In this document: positions 38,375 to 50,834 of the stretch, piece by piece
Layout of the letters: every line of letters starts with the position of its first letter
Position numbering within the stretch: the first letter of the stretch is position 1
From: Carallia brachiata
Taxonomy: Eukaryota > Streptophyta > Magnoliopsida > Malpighiales > Rhizophoraceae
Length of the DNA: 64,000 nucleotides
Assembly (NCBI GenBank): GCA_021464245.1
Contig: JADCRB010000111.1
Coordinates: 434,001 to 498,000, forward strand
Direction: 5' to 3'
Notes under the pieces: model-generated
What the model was told of the DNA's origin: nothing
The model's database searches: none
What the model saw: only the letters and a program-made list of their open reading frames with translations
Translations under genes and position numbers: made by a program

Positions 38375-40238
38375 GATTATTAAATTAAAATGTTCAGTAA
38401 TTTAAGATTTAACCTATTTAACTAAAGTTAAATTTATAAAATTGATATTTAATATTAAATATATAAAAAATTAATATCTATATATATTATATATAAAAAA
38501 TTTAATATATAAGTGTAATATTATGATATATATGTATTGGAATGCTTATATTTAAAATTTTAAAATATATGATTTATAATCTATTAGAAGGTAAAATTAA
38601 AAATTAATAAAATTAATATTTTTCTTGACGAAAAAAGAAAAGAGAAATAGAAAATAGTAATTGTCTTTTTTTTAGAGGAGAGAAATAGTAAATATTAATT
38701 TATTAGTTACATAAAGTATAATTACAAGGCAAGTGTATTAATTATGTAAGAAGTTTGAAAAAATAATAAATAAAAATAAAAGATTATAATAAGTTATAAG
38801 TTAGTGTAGTGATGTAAGACTCACTTTTTATATTAGAAGTTAAGGATTCAAGATTCAAATTTTGCATAATAGCGTGGGATTTTTTTAATTATCAAAGGTT
38901 AGGCAACCCGGTCAACCCGAGATCGATTCATCGGTCTGACTTATTGAACTGGACCTTAGACTGATCACTAACCCAACCAGTTGAACTGTCTAGTTCGATT
39001 CAGATTCGACAATATTGAATATTTATATTGTCGATTTTTGGTAGCTTTATTGGTATTTTAAATAAAATAAAATAGATAATTTTTATAATAAAATTGATAA
39101 TATTTATAACAAAAATATAATATTTAATTTTTATTACAAAAATTATTTATTTTATTATAAAAATTATTATTTTTATTATATTTAAGATACTAATTAAAAC
39201 AACATACAATGGGATATATTGGTGTGCTTTTACTTAGCTATTGTGTCGCCGGCGGGTAGGTGACACAGACTTCCTCGGCCGAAGCATTTACTGCCGCAAC
39301 AATTGAAAAAAAATGTCTACTTTTGTACCAAAAAGGTCTAAATTAATCAATCAATAGCTTAGTCTATATTCCACGCAAAACATACTTATTCAATGTGAAA
39401 CATTTGAAAGCTGCTCCAAAAGAACTAAAGAAATTTTGGGTCCACAAAAAAACGAAAGAAATAAGCAAAGCCACATAAAGTCTAATGAATTGAGTTGGCT
39501 ATAGTCCAAAAATTTATATGTAGCCCTTAATTCAAAACGCCACTGTCAGTGTTTTGTATTTTTTTTATATAACTGATTAAGATATTCTGTTAAAATTTAT
39601 ATTCAAATATGGTCTTTTGGTCTTCCTATGGCTTTTGTCGCTCTTTCTTTTTTTCTTTTAATAAATAGCGATTGTAAAAAAAAAAAAAAAAGTAAAAAAT
39701 GACTATTAATCACAAAATTCTTAAAGTAATTTGGTCAGTGTCACACGTTGTACATCATTTACGCAACCCATGAGTTTTTTTTGCTCGTGATTAGGTTAAT
39801 CATTATTCACCACTTTATTGGAGAAGTACTTTTGATAATATGTCTGGGTTCCATCGATAAACTCTTTTATTTTTTCATCACAATCATAGTGATACTCATA
39901 GTTCAAATATAGAGCGCTATTGTTATTCCAATTTCCAAACACATTTGTTTGACGAGGTTAATTCGTCAATTTGTGGCCTAATACGATATGCACAGGTGAC
40001 CAGGAAAACTAATAGCAGGCATTTTCGTTGGTCAAATTACCCAAATGAATCAATGCGTTCTTGGTTATGGCCGGCAGCCAATAACCAAAGTTTCATGTTG
40101 TTAGATTCGAAGACTTTTATGCGAGAGACGAAGAGGATGGCGAAGGGCAAACTTAAGCTTTGAAATTGGCAAAAATTTATCATTTACATTCATGTACTTT
40201 AAATTTGTTTATTTGCAAAATTGTACTTATACTGTTTA
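38375..40238. other. Unit A, downstream of MYB
   Basis: AT-rich sequence with a short repeat resembling CCGGTTCAACC-type elements at about 38880-39015 (longer in unit B at 49300-49485). A frame at 39945-40163 is unrecognised. No gene called. Confidence 0.5.
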
Positions 40239-40930
40239 CGTTGGATGGCATAGGATGAGTTGATTTTTGTTCTTACTATCGTATCTTTGATTTTGTTTTC
40301 TTATCTTCTAATACCCCCTCGAGAGACAGAATGTCAATGTCTTCGAGAAAATATGGTCTAAAGACTAAACTACTTTTGTACTTGTATTTAATGTCGTGAG
40401 ATAAGATGTTGTTGGCACATGAAATGAGAATAACAATGGCGGTTAAAGCTAATTCTCCCGACTGATTCTTTAATTAGTGCTGAACATGGACCTTTCTGCA
40501 AGAAGCTTCCCTTCATCCACGGCTAATCAGTCCTTGGCTTGTTGACGGCACATGTTGATCAATGCTGACTATGCCATTTTGCTCGAACATGAATTTTAGC
40601 AAAAACAAAACAAGGATGTGTTGTATGCAGTAAATTTCCACGAAAGAACGTTTGTCAGTACTGTTGAAGTTAGTTTTCGTTGAGGAAGCTTCCATTTTGA
40701 CCACCAAAGTGCTGGGCAGGAGGCCTGTTTCAATTGCGCCACTTAAAACTGATTCTGAAAAGGAATAAAAGGTGGGTTTAGTGGGAGTGAAGTAGAATAA
40801 AGCGAACAAACGGTATTATTAGTAGCTATTTTCACTATTTAGCCATCGACTTCGTTGGCCATCACTCCATCAGTTGGTCTGTGATTTCTGAAACATTTTC
40901 AATTCAGAGATGTATCCAAGTCAAGATTAG

Positions 40931-41010
40931 TCCGCCTAGTGGTGCTAAGGATTGTCACTCAATACTTGTGAGATGAATTCAAATTTCGCTGTCTCATTTA
41001 TATGCACTCA
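40931..41010 (+). mobile_element. Possible tRNA-SINE head
   Basis: CCGCCTAGTGGTGCTAAGG resembles an A-box and ATGAATTCAAATTTCG a degenerate B-box. The counterpart in unit A (about 32287-32345) is more diverged. It has no recognisable 3' tail. Low confidence. Confidence 0.22.
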
Positions 41011-42714
41011 GTGCATTAAGATCACAGGCTATGTGCCTAAGCCCTTGCCCGTGCCTATGCCATAGTTAACGCGTAAAAATGGGTCATAAAAACTCGGTTA
41101 ATGTCTCTTTCAGAAGTTGTCCACTGCCACTGAGTTACCGCTGAATTTTCAACGTTCGCACGTTGGATTTCTTTTAATTTTCCTAGTCGGAGTGTTCCCA
41201 AGCATTTTCCCAACTTTATTTTCCATTTGATAAAAATAAATTGAGTAATTTTACTTAAATAACTTTAAAATAACAATAAAATGATAAAAATTATTAAATA
41301 GTTGAATTTATAAAAATATAAAAATAATAAATTATTAAATACTGTTAAATTATATTATATTATTACTTTAAAATTAACTAAATAAAATTATGTAGTGTTA
41401 CTCTCAATACAAATTTCTTTTAAAGTTGTGAATTGAGCCGCCACAATCGTCATCCATGTGATGTCACCGTCCTCGGCGTCATCGCCCTCGTAAGAGATTA
41501 TTGGGTTTAAAAAAGTAATTTTTCATTCTCACCTGTATTATTCGGGGGCAAGCTTTTTTATGGAGAAAGTAGATCCCTCCTATAATAATTCCCATAGAAA
41601 ATCTTAAATCTCCATTAGAAGAAGACGTGGTAGGTCCACGGAACAAAAACTAGACGCGGTCAGCCCAATTGAAATGCGTCTAGTATTCCCAATATCGGAT
41701 TAAAGGTTAAAACATGAAAGTTAAAGCCACTATCAATGTATTTAATTACTTGGAACGCTAGATATGAACTTACAGACATTTAAAGAGGGTTGATATTACC
41801 CTCCAATTTCATTTGTATCTACGGAAAAAACGCAATGCCAAGAATTTGGAGATCAGTCGACAAATGGTCATTTTGGTTAAACTTGCCACAATGGCAAAGT
41901 CACGAAGACGACTCCGTGTGGATGGGGTATTGATTTCGTTAGACCTTATTCAAACCTTAATTCTCTGCAAAGTAAGCTTTGAAAATCGGTACCCTTTTTT
42001 TTTTTTTTGAACTGTTATTGCTTTTCTGTTCTGTAACACCATAATTTAATCTTCATTCATTCCCCTTTCATAGAAATGGAATGGCTCATCATGCCTTTGT
42101 ATATTTTTTTATTGTTTAGTGCTTAATTAGTGGCATACTTCTATATATAATGTGGAACTTATAGAATGTCATGCTATATGAGACAAAAAGTAGTTCATCG
42201 TGAGGTACTCTAGTGGTCAAAGAATTTTAATATCTATTATCGAGGTCTTAAGTTTTAATTATAAGAAAAGAAATATGTGACTTATGAAAATATGAGATTT
42301 ATTAGTATATAATTCACGGTTAAATGACTTAGAAGTGAGAGAGCGAATATATATATAAGTATATAAAGGAAGGAATTGGTGCTCGTGTTTGTTGGTGGGC
42401 TGTCTTCCTTCTCGTCTTCCTTTCGATAGTTGGGTGTGGAATTTAATATAAGAAAATAATTCTCCACGTCAAATTCATCTGACGGTTACTTTGTGAGGAA
42501 TGAAACTCGGCAAAAATTCATTTACATATACCATAGTCCCAAAATTATAATTTATATTAATCATACATATAATTTATACTAGTTTAAACTTATTGCTCTC
42601 TCAAATTTATGTTTTGCCCCTCTTAATTACCTCCACTACAAAAAGCAATGTGAAGAAATATAAATTTATACTAATATCTCTATTAAAATTTATATTTTAT
42701 TCCCAATAAATTTT

Positions 42715-42905
42715 ATAGATTTTACTAGCGACTGTTACTTTTACTTTATCATTTTCAGTCGTTTATACAGAACATGAGTTGATTGATTATAAAAAAACTG
42801 AGAGTCAAATATATTACAAATTTATCATTGAAAAATATTGATATATTGATTTTTAATTAATAATTATAAAAGAAATGATAAAAAGTGATTACTATAACAA
42901 ATCTT
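42715..42905. mobile_element. Inverted-repeat MITE, copy in unit B
   Basis: Counterpart of the unit A element at 34130-34315. The left end has TAGCGACTGTTACTTTTAC and the right end, reverse-complemented, GTTATAGTAATCACTTTTTA. Confidence 0.45.
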
Positions 42906-43362
42906 AAATTTTATATTTTACATTTTACTCTCACTATTTGTTTTTTCAACTGAAAGTTACTATATATATTAAAATAATAATATTTTATTAGGTAAATTAT
43001 TATTTACTAATAAAATAATATTATTTTACTATTTATGTTATTTTTTATAATAAAAAAATTAAATTTTTTTTTAATTTCATTTACTCTTCTCATTTTAATT
43101 CTTGGATCGGCTACTGATTGAGTTCATCTATGAAGTACTTACTCGTACGTAAGTAGAGAGGTGAATTTGGTTTTTGGTAATGCCAGTCACGGTGTTTGAG
43201 GTCAACTTGTCCATGCGATAAATGTTCTTTTTGTTTGGCATGCGATAAATATTCTTGAGAACCTACTTAGGACTGTATCCGCCGAAAACTGCTCACTCCT
43301 TTTTGTGTATCCTCACTCTTCGTATTTTTGGACAACAAATCAAAATAGAAGTTACGTACCAT

Positions 43363-43465
43363 CTAGGTTGCACCGACACGGACACGGCGACACGGACACG
43401 TAGGACACGGATACGGCGACACGTCAATTTTAAAAAAATTAGGACACGGACACGGCATAGACACG

Positions 43466-43507
<42 letters not shown>

Positions 43508-43952
43508 TAAATATTATTATTTAAAAAAAATATAAATTATAACTTAAAATATAACATATATAAATTTAATTTTTATTAAAATAAATCTTATAAAATATAT
43601 TTTTTAAGTATATTTAAAATCTCACAATACATATTAAATAATAAATATTAATAAAAAACGATAAATTTAAAAAAAATTTAAATCTTTCCTAATTCCTACT
43701 CTCCTTCATTTAAATTTAAAAAAAAAAAAAAAACCCATCCCTTTTCATTTTTTTACTTTTCTTTTTGTTAGCCGTGTCCGCGTGTCCTCAGCGTGTCCGA
43801 TCCGTGTCCGATTTTTTTTTTTTCAAATTTTTTTTGGCGGACACTTTTTGGCGTGTCGGACACCGTGTCCGTGCCGTGTCCGAGGCGTGTCCGTGTCCGA
43901 AAAGTGTCCGACACGGACACTTCCTTAAAATAGGAGTGTCCGTGCATCCTTG
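43363..43952. mobile_element. hAT-like MITE (590 bp) with GACACG-rich ends
   Basis: Present in unit B, absent from unit A. The 8-bp direct repeat CGTACCAT flanks it (43355-43362 and 43953-43960). The left end is CTAGGTTGCACCGACACGG; the reverse complement of the right end is CAAGGATGCACGGACACTC. Many direct and inverted copies of GGACACG and CGTGTCCG crowd both subterminal regions. The interior contains a TA microsatellite (43467-43503) and AT-rich filler with no coding capacity. An 8-bp target duplication, short imperfect terminal repeats and dense subterminal motifs are hallmarks of hAT elements. Confidence 0.8.
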
Positions 43953-44785
43953 CGTACCATGTAACCAACTAAGAAACTATTTTCACGAGCAAATATGTAA
44001 CCATACAACATACAACACATGAAATATACGCAGTTAATTTAATAATTTATTTATTTATTTTTTAAATTTAATATATTTTTCACGATCTAACTGTTTAAAT
44101 CTCACGTGATAATTATATGTCTATTATTATGTCTCTATATAACTTTTCTTTTCTTAGATTTTTTTTTGACTGGATTTTTTAGATTTTTTCTTTTAGTTTT
44201 GAGAAAATAAAAATGAGACAGTTGTGAACATTTTACGGTTTAATTTGGAAAGAGCCTGATCGCCCAGATTGAAAAAAGTCAAAACTATCCATATCAGATT
44301 AGGTTGTGTCATTTTGTTCATCAATCTTCGTTTTTTAAGAGTTGGACCACATGGATGGGCAAAAGAAACACAGAGGAGACCGGAATCATGTGCGATGTGG
44401 GCCTAATAGATTAAAAAATAGTTTTATTTTATTTTTAAAATCTTCCGCTAAAAAATAATAAAATACACAATGCACAATACGATAATCTTTTTTTTCATGG
44501 AATATTTCGTTGTTTAGTGTATGTTAACTTTTTTCTTCGCTCTCATTTATGTTCCAAAAAAGTTTGGTATTTATATTTCAGTAGTTATATTTAATATTTA
44601 TATTGTAACAGACTTATTCATTTTCATAATAAAGTCGATAAAATATAATATAAGAAATTAATACATTATTTTTTATTACAAAAATAATAAATATAATTAC
44701 AGAAATAATTAAGTTCATTACAAAAAATACATATCGTATATTTACCATCTAGATACCACTATATATATACCGAATCAATCTCTTA

Positions 44786-44959
44786 CTGTTTTGGTTGTGC
44801 CAAATTCCGCACCAGTCTCATTATTTCATGGTGCCCAGTCAATCCTCCAAAAGTAAGATTACTTAAAGCGAAGGTTGTTTCATGGAGTGGTCGATCGGTC
44901 TCAACTAATGCATGTAAATCTCCTAGAATCCATGTTCTACCAGCAGATACATTGTTCGA
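44786..44959 (-). pseudogene. Relict exon-like fragment, unit B copy
   Basis: Same 58-codon frame as 35611-35784. By eye there are seven amino-acid-changing and one silent difference from the unit A copy. Function unrecognised. Confidence 0.3.
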
Positions 44960-45227
44960 TCTTCAGAGACATAATAAAATCATAGTAACAAGAAATAAAA
45001 TTCCATTATTGTATTTTCCAGAACAAAAAGAATGAATGGTTGTTGACATAAAAAAACCTCATCACCCGAAAAACCTCATCACCCGAAGACTCTGGTCTTC
45101 ATGACATAATAACTTTTACCAGAGTGCGAGCGTTTGCGAGAAAATTGAGAAGGCAGAGGGTCAAACTACGAAGTATACACCAGACCAAGGCCACCAAAGA
45201 AAGTAGAAAATTCTGTAAACTCCTTTA

Positions 45228-46258
45228 TGATGCGTTTGATATACAGACTGAACAGTACAGTATAAGATAATATATACTAATATAGTATAAGATAGACTAA
45301 ATTACTAGATTATATTATATTTAAATGTCATCAAATAGTATAAAATAGTTATCCTATTTAATATTTGGATGATATGAGATAGAATAGTATAGTATATCAA
45401 AATTACTTTTTTACCCTTAAAAATAATTGATTTACATTTACTATTAACGTTAACCTTTTTATTAAAAATAATTAAAATTAAGTAATGAAATTAATCTTTA
45501 TTTTACATGTTATTATACATTATACTGTTTATAATTTTTCAATTTTTTATAAAAAATATTTTTTTTAAATTAAGTATTAATTTTATTTATACAAATAAAT
45601 TTTAAAATATCAAAAAAAAGATTAATATTTTTTTTAATGTTTTGAGGAAAACTAAATAAATTTTAAGAGATAAATTTTCAAATTTATATATAAAAAAAAA
45701 GAAAGAATGAGCACGAGAGAGAGAGAGAGAGAGAGAGAGACTGAGGAGAGAGAAAGGAAGGGAGGAAGAAAGAGAGAGAGAGGAGAGAGAAAGGAAGGGA
45801 GGAAAGAGGAGGGAGAGGAGAGAAAGGGAAGAGAGAGAGATGAGGAGTGAGAGAGAGAGACAAGGATAGAGAGAGAAGAGGGATGAGTGAGAGAGAGGAG
45901 GGAGGAGAGAGAAAGGAAACAGAGAGAGAGAGAGGAGAGAGAGAGAAGGGAAGAGAGAGAAGATGAGAGAGAAATGAATTTTTTAAATTTTATGTTAATT
46001 TTTTTAAAAAATATTTAAAATTTATTTTAATTAAGAGAATATTTTAGTAAATATATAATTGATTAACACTAGTCTATAATATATGATAGACTAGTCCATA
46101 TGAGTTAGAAGGTTAGTACTATCTCATATTTATGGAATAGTAAGCCCACACTAACCTATCATATACCTATCTTATTAACTAACCAAATATAGACTAAGGT
46201 GAAATAGTTGGCCACTAGTCTATTCTATCATATCCTATTTTATGAAACAAACACACTC
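45228..46258. mobile_element. Tourist-like (PIF/Harbinger) MITE, 1031 bp
   Basis: Present only in unit B. TTA flanks both ends (45225-45227 and 46259-46261), and joining the flanks restores the unit A sequence CCTTTAGGGAATAG. The left end is TGATGCGTTTGATATAC; the reverse complement of the right end is GAGTGTGTTTGTTTCAT, with the GTTTG core typical of Tourist elements. The interior has a long GAGA-rich tract (about 45712-45965). No transposase frame is present. Confidence 0.7.
45712..45965. repeat. GA-rich microsatellite inside the Tourist-like MITE
   Basis: About 250 bp of purine-rich GAGA and GGAAGGGAGG units on the plus strand. It is absent from unit A because the host MITE is absent. Confidence 0.85.
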
Positions 46259-46479
46259 TTAGGGAATAGTTCAGGGGTTAGAGATTAAACCTCTATTTTA
46301 TAGATATTGAGTTTTAATTCTAAGAAAAGCGATGTAGGATTTATAAGAAGGAAGAGTTGTTCTTGTTCCGTAGCATATAACATGATAGGCCTCTAAATAG
46401 ATTAAAAAAAAATCTATGTCAAGAGTAGCATAACTTATTTACTTGTGATGCGTCTTGTGGAACAATTCTGTCCCTATTT

Positions 46480-47081
46480 TTTCTGATTAAGGGGATTATT
46501 GGGTTGTGTTGTATGCGTGTGCGTGTGAATAGACTATGATTCTCGTTAAACACCAGAAAAGAGAACTTATTGAATACCTTTAGAGAGACTATATTTCACT
46601 TTAAATCTTTAAAGCTCATAGAGGATGAAAGCCAATGGAAACGTCTAGGTAACTTTAACTTATTTTTTCTAACGTTTTTCGATCTTTTTTTTAAAAGCGC
46701 ACTATTAGGAGCACACCAAATTTTGGAAAGAAATATAAATTGATTCAATATTATCTTCAATTATAAATATTAGACCGTTTTTTCTGATTAAGGGGATTAT
46801 TGGGTTGTGATGTATGCGTGTGCGTGTGAATAGACTATGATTCTCGTTAAACACCAGAAAAGAGAACTTATTGAATACCTTTAGAGAGACTATATTTCAC
46901 TTTAAATCTTTAATTAATTAGCTCATAGAGGATGAAAGCCAATGGAAACGTCTAGGTAACTTTAACTTATTTTTTCTAACGTTTTTCGATTTTTTTTTAA
47001 AAGCGCACTATTAGGAGCACACTAAATTTTGGAAAGAAATATATATTGATTCATTATTATCTTCAATTATAAATATTAGAC
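46480..47081. repeat. 301-bp tandem duplication upstream of MYB copy B
   Basis: TTCTGATTAAGGGGATTATT occurs at 46481 and 46782, and the sequence that follows is nearly identical for about 300 bp. Unit A has a single copy (about 36257-36560). The repeat ends roughly 300 bp upstream of the MYB-B start codon. Confidence 0.85.
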
Positions 47082-47217
47082 TGTATTTTCCTATATACAA
47101 TCACAAAGGTACTATCATGTACTAACATATATTTTGTGTCTAAATTTTGTATTTGAACTTTTTGTTTCCAAAATTTTTATTATTGTAGCCGCTAAACTTG
47201 GTGTCATCGTCACCCAC

Positions 47218-47228
47218 TGTTATATATA
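47218..47228 (+). promoter_or_regulatory. TATA box of MYB copy B
   Basis: GTTATATATAC about 155 bp upstream of the ATG, matching unit A. Confidence 0.55.
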
Positions 47229-47381
47229 CCTTGTTTCATATCCGTCTATTCTACGAGGCAAGTCCAGCACCAAGCCGCCAACCAACCACCATATCTCTTC
47301 TGTACAACATCTGAAATCCAAATTTTCAATACCCAAATCCCATTTCTCCAATTCAAAAGCATCTGTTGGAGAGAAACTGAA

Positions 47382-48728
47382 ATGGAAGGTCGTCAAGTAA
47401 TAAGGAACGACAGTTGTCCACTAAGTTGCAACGGTGAAGAAGTTACGGAGATGAGGAAAGGCCCGTGGACCGATGATGAGGACGCCATACTTGCCGGTTA
47501 TGTGGCCGCTCACGGCGAAGGTCGCTGGAACACCACTGCTCGTTTCGCAGGTTAATTTACACATCTTATTTTACTTGTCTTTCTTATAATATATATTTTT
47601 TTCAATTGGCAGTGACCTGTAAAATGAGTTGTTCTTCCTATTTAAATCTCATATCTGTTTGATAACTCGAAACCTGAAAGATAGATGTGTAAATTCTTAA
47701 CTTCTGAGCGATCAAGTCTCTTCTTTGGTTGCATCCCAGAGTAGTTAATTGAACATGTTTGGCATATGCATGGCATGTGTGCAGGATTGAAACGGACTGG
47801 TAAAAGCTGCAGGTTAAGATGGTTGAACTACCTGCGCCCCAATGTTCGAAGAGGAAGCATAACCCTGCAAGAACAGCTTTTGATTCTTCAACTTCATTCT
47901 CGTTGGGGCAACCGGTATTTTAATTTTCTTTATCTAATTGTTGAGTCAGAAAATTACAGAGAATAAGAGTTACAGGAAATGCATTGATTGACTTGTGCGA
48001 TTAAACGATTTCTATTTACAACAAAAGAAATTAATGAAAAATAAATTTATTTTTATTATAAATATTAATTATCTGATTATATAAATCAATCGGTCTGTTA
48101 ATTACACTGTATCTTTTTCTCGTGTCTATGTATCTTTTTTTATAATTGTTTTTTATTCTATCTATATATATTTTTTGGTACGTCTATTTATATGTATGTA
48201 TATATGGACTTACATTAAATGATGAAATTGAAACGCTGAAGGTGGTCAAAAATAGCCCAATACTTGCCTGGCAGAACGGACAACGAGATTAAAAACTATT
48301 GGAGAACCAGAGTCCAGAAGCTGGCAAAGCGGCTCAAATGCGATGTTAATAGCGAACAATTCAGAGATTCTATACATCAAGTTTGGATTCCCAGGCTAAT
48401 TGAGCTGATCCAGGCTGCTGATTCCGGATCCTCCGCCGGCCAATCTTCCCGGTCAGCTGACTGCTGCATGAATAGAAATTCCAATTACCAGGACGACAAT
48501 ATCGATCATATCCTTGCAACTGAAGCCTTTCATCACGTTAATGAATCTGGGTGTGAAGGATTCGACTCAAACTTCATGCCGGAGCTATCGGGCAGTCCAT
48601 CGGACTCTTTGGATTCCCGGGTGTTGTTGGACTACACTGATTCTGAAAATCCGTCATGGGGTTACAGTTTAGGTGGCGGTCTAAGCGGGTCGGGTCTGCG
48701 GCCAGGAGATGATGGGGCTTTTTGTTGA
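47382..48728 (+). CDS. R2R3-MYB, subgroup-20-like, copy B (premature stop)
   Basis: Paralogue of the copy A gene. Exons: 47382-47550, 47785-47914, 48242-48728, giving 261 residues. Both MYB repeats and the VWIPRL motif are intact. Codon GGA after DDGAFC in copy A is TGA here (48726-48728), which removes about 53 residues including the terminal Trp motif. Up to the stop I count only four amino-acid differences from copy A. The sequence after the stop has at least ten replacements and a second stop, the pattern expected once it is no longer translated. The product would bind DNA but might activate poorly, so it could be a competitor of copy A or simply a decaying gene. Confidence 0.85.
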
Positions 48729-50736
48729 TGGCACTGTCAGAGTTCCAGTTACAGAAAGTGGTATGGAGCTCAGGATGTGGAAGCGTTGTAATTGGAGCCT
48801 CATATAAACGGCTTAATCGGCGGCGGAGACTGGAGTTTAGATAGTCTATCGATTGACGAAAAAATCTTGTTTCTATGTTAACAGCTATGTACCTGCTATA
48901 TATCCTTAAGAAAATATTGATGAGGGTGTAAGAATTGAACTGATTATTGAACTAAATAATTCAGTAGTTTAATATTAATTTATTTAGTTGCTTCTAAAAA
49001 AGGTAATTACTATTTTCTTAACCAAAAAAAGAAAAGAGAAATAGAAAATAGTAATTGCCTTTTTTAGAGGAGAGAAAATAGTAAATATTAATTTATTAAT
49101 TACACAAAGTATAATTACAAGGGAAATAGGTTAGTATGTGTATTATGTAAGAAGTTTGAGGAAATAATAAATAAATAAAAAAAAAGATTACAACAAGTTA
49201 CAAATTGGTGTGGTGGTGTGAGATTCACCTCTTATATTAGAAGTCAACGATTCAAGACACAAATTCTGCGTAGTGGTATGAGATTTTTTTTTAATTATTA
49301 AAGGTTAGGCAACATAGTCAATCTGAGATCGGTTCACCGATCGGACTTGTTAAACCAGTCTGTTGATCGGGTTTTAATTGGTCCGATCTTCCAGCAATTT
49401 CAGCTACAACTTGGACTGGACCTCAAACCAATCATCAGTTTAACTAGTTCAATCGGTCAGTCTGATCCAGATTTGACAACACTGATTATTTGTGTTGTAG
49501 ATTTTTTATATTTCTATTGGTATTTTAAATGAAATAAAATAGATAATTTTTATAATAAAATTAATAATATTTATAATAAAAATATTATTTTTAATTTTTA
49601 TTATAAAAATTATTGATTTTATCATAAAAATTGTTATTTTTATTATATTTAAGATATTAATTAAAACAATATAGAATGGGATATATTGGTGTTCGTTTAC
49701 TTAGCTCTTGTGTCGCACACGGGTTGGTGACACAGACGTCCTCGACCGAAGCACTTACTGCCGCAACAATTGAAAAACTGTCTACTTTTGTACCAAAAAG
49801 GTCTAAATTAATCAACCAATAGCTTAGTCTATATTCCACGCAAAACATACTTATTCAATGTGAAACATTTGAAAGCTGTTCCAATGTGAAACATATGAAA
49901 GCTGTTCCAAAAGAACTAAAGAAATTTTGGGTCAAAAATAAAACGAAAGAAATAAGCAAAGCCACATAAAGTCAAATGAACTGAGTTGGCTATAGTCCAA
50001 AAATTTATAATGTAGCCCTTAATTCAAAACGTCAATACGGTTTTTTTTTTTTATATTTTACACAATTAGTTAAGATATTTTATTTAAATTTATATTTAAA
50101 TTTTAATAACTTTATTCTCTGATCTTTTGGTTTTCCTATGATTATTGTTGCCTTTTTTTTTTTAATAAATAATACATGTAAAAGAAAAAATAAAAAATAC
50201 TTATTACTAACAAAATTCTTAAACTAATTTGGTCAGTGCCACACGTTGTACATCATGTATACAACCCACGAGTGTTTTCTGCTTGTGATTAGGTTAATCA
50301 TTATTCACCACTTTATTGGAGAAGTACTTTTGATAAGATATCTGGATTCCATCGATGTACTCCTTTCATTTGTTCATCACAATCATAGTGATACTCATAG
50401 TTCCAATATAGAGCGTTATTGTTATTCCATTTTCCAAACACATTTGTTTGACGAGGTTAATTTGTCAATTTGTGGCCTAATACGATATGCACAGGTGACC
50501 AAGAAAACTAATAGCAGGCATCTCGTTGGTCAAATTACCCAAATGAATCAATGCGCTCTTGGTTATGGCCGGCAGCCAATAACCAAAGTTTCATGTTGTT
50601 AGTTTCGAAGACTTCTATGCGAGAGACAAAGAGGATGGCGAAGGGCAAACTTAAGCTTTGAGGTTGGCAAAACTTTATCATTTACATTCATGTACTTTAA
50701 ATTTGTTTATTTGCAAAATTGTACTCATACTGTTTA
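48729..50736. other. Unit B, downstream of MYB
   Basis: Starts with the untranslated remnant of the MYB C-terminus (48729-48880). An element rich in GGTTCAACC/GATCGG-like words lies at about 49300-49485 and is longer than its unit A counterpart. No gene was recognised. Confidence 0.5.
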
Positions 50737-50834
50737 AAATCAAGTTCAACCAGAAAGACAAAATATGTTTGTCATCTCCTATTTAGAGATAAAGTTGAAT
50801 AGAAACAAGTATATGAAAATATAAATAATAAATA

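Larger units (their letters stand above)
31644..40238 (+). repeat. Tandem segmental duplication, unit A (8.6 kb)
   Basis: Starts GTTGGATGGCATAGGATGAG and ends GCAAAATTGTACTTATACTG plus TTTA. The same start recurs at 40240 and the same end at 50736. Homology is collinear throughout, including promoter, MYB gene, introns and flanks, with scattered substitutions and short indels. Units A and B are separated by one base (40239). Confidence 0.93.
40240..50736 (+). repeat. Tandem segmental duplication, unit B (10.5 kb)
   Basis: Second copy of the unit described at 31644-40238, in direct orientation. It is about 1.9 kb longer; the two MITEs at 43363-43952 and 45228-46258 with their target duplications and the 301-bp tandem repeat near 46.5-47.1 kb account for essentially all of this. 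Confidence 0.93.

Noticed and set aside
43363..43952. GACACG repeats considered as a CRISPR-like or satellite array
   Set aside because: Spacing is irregular, both orientations are present and the block has transposon ends with an 8-bp target duplication.
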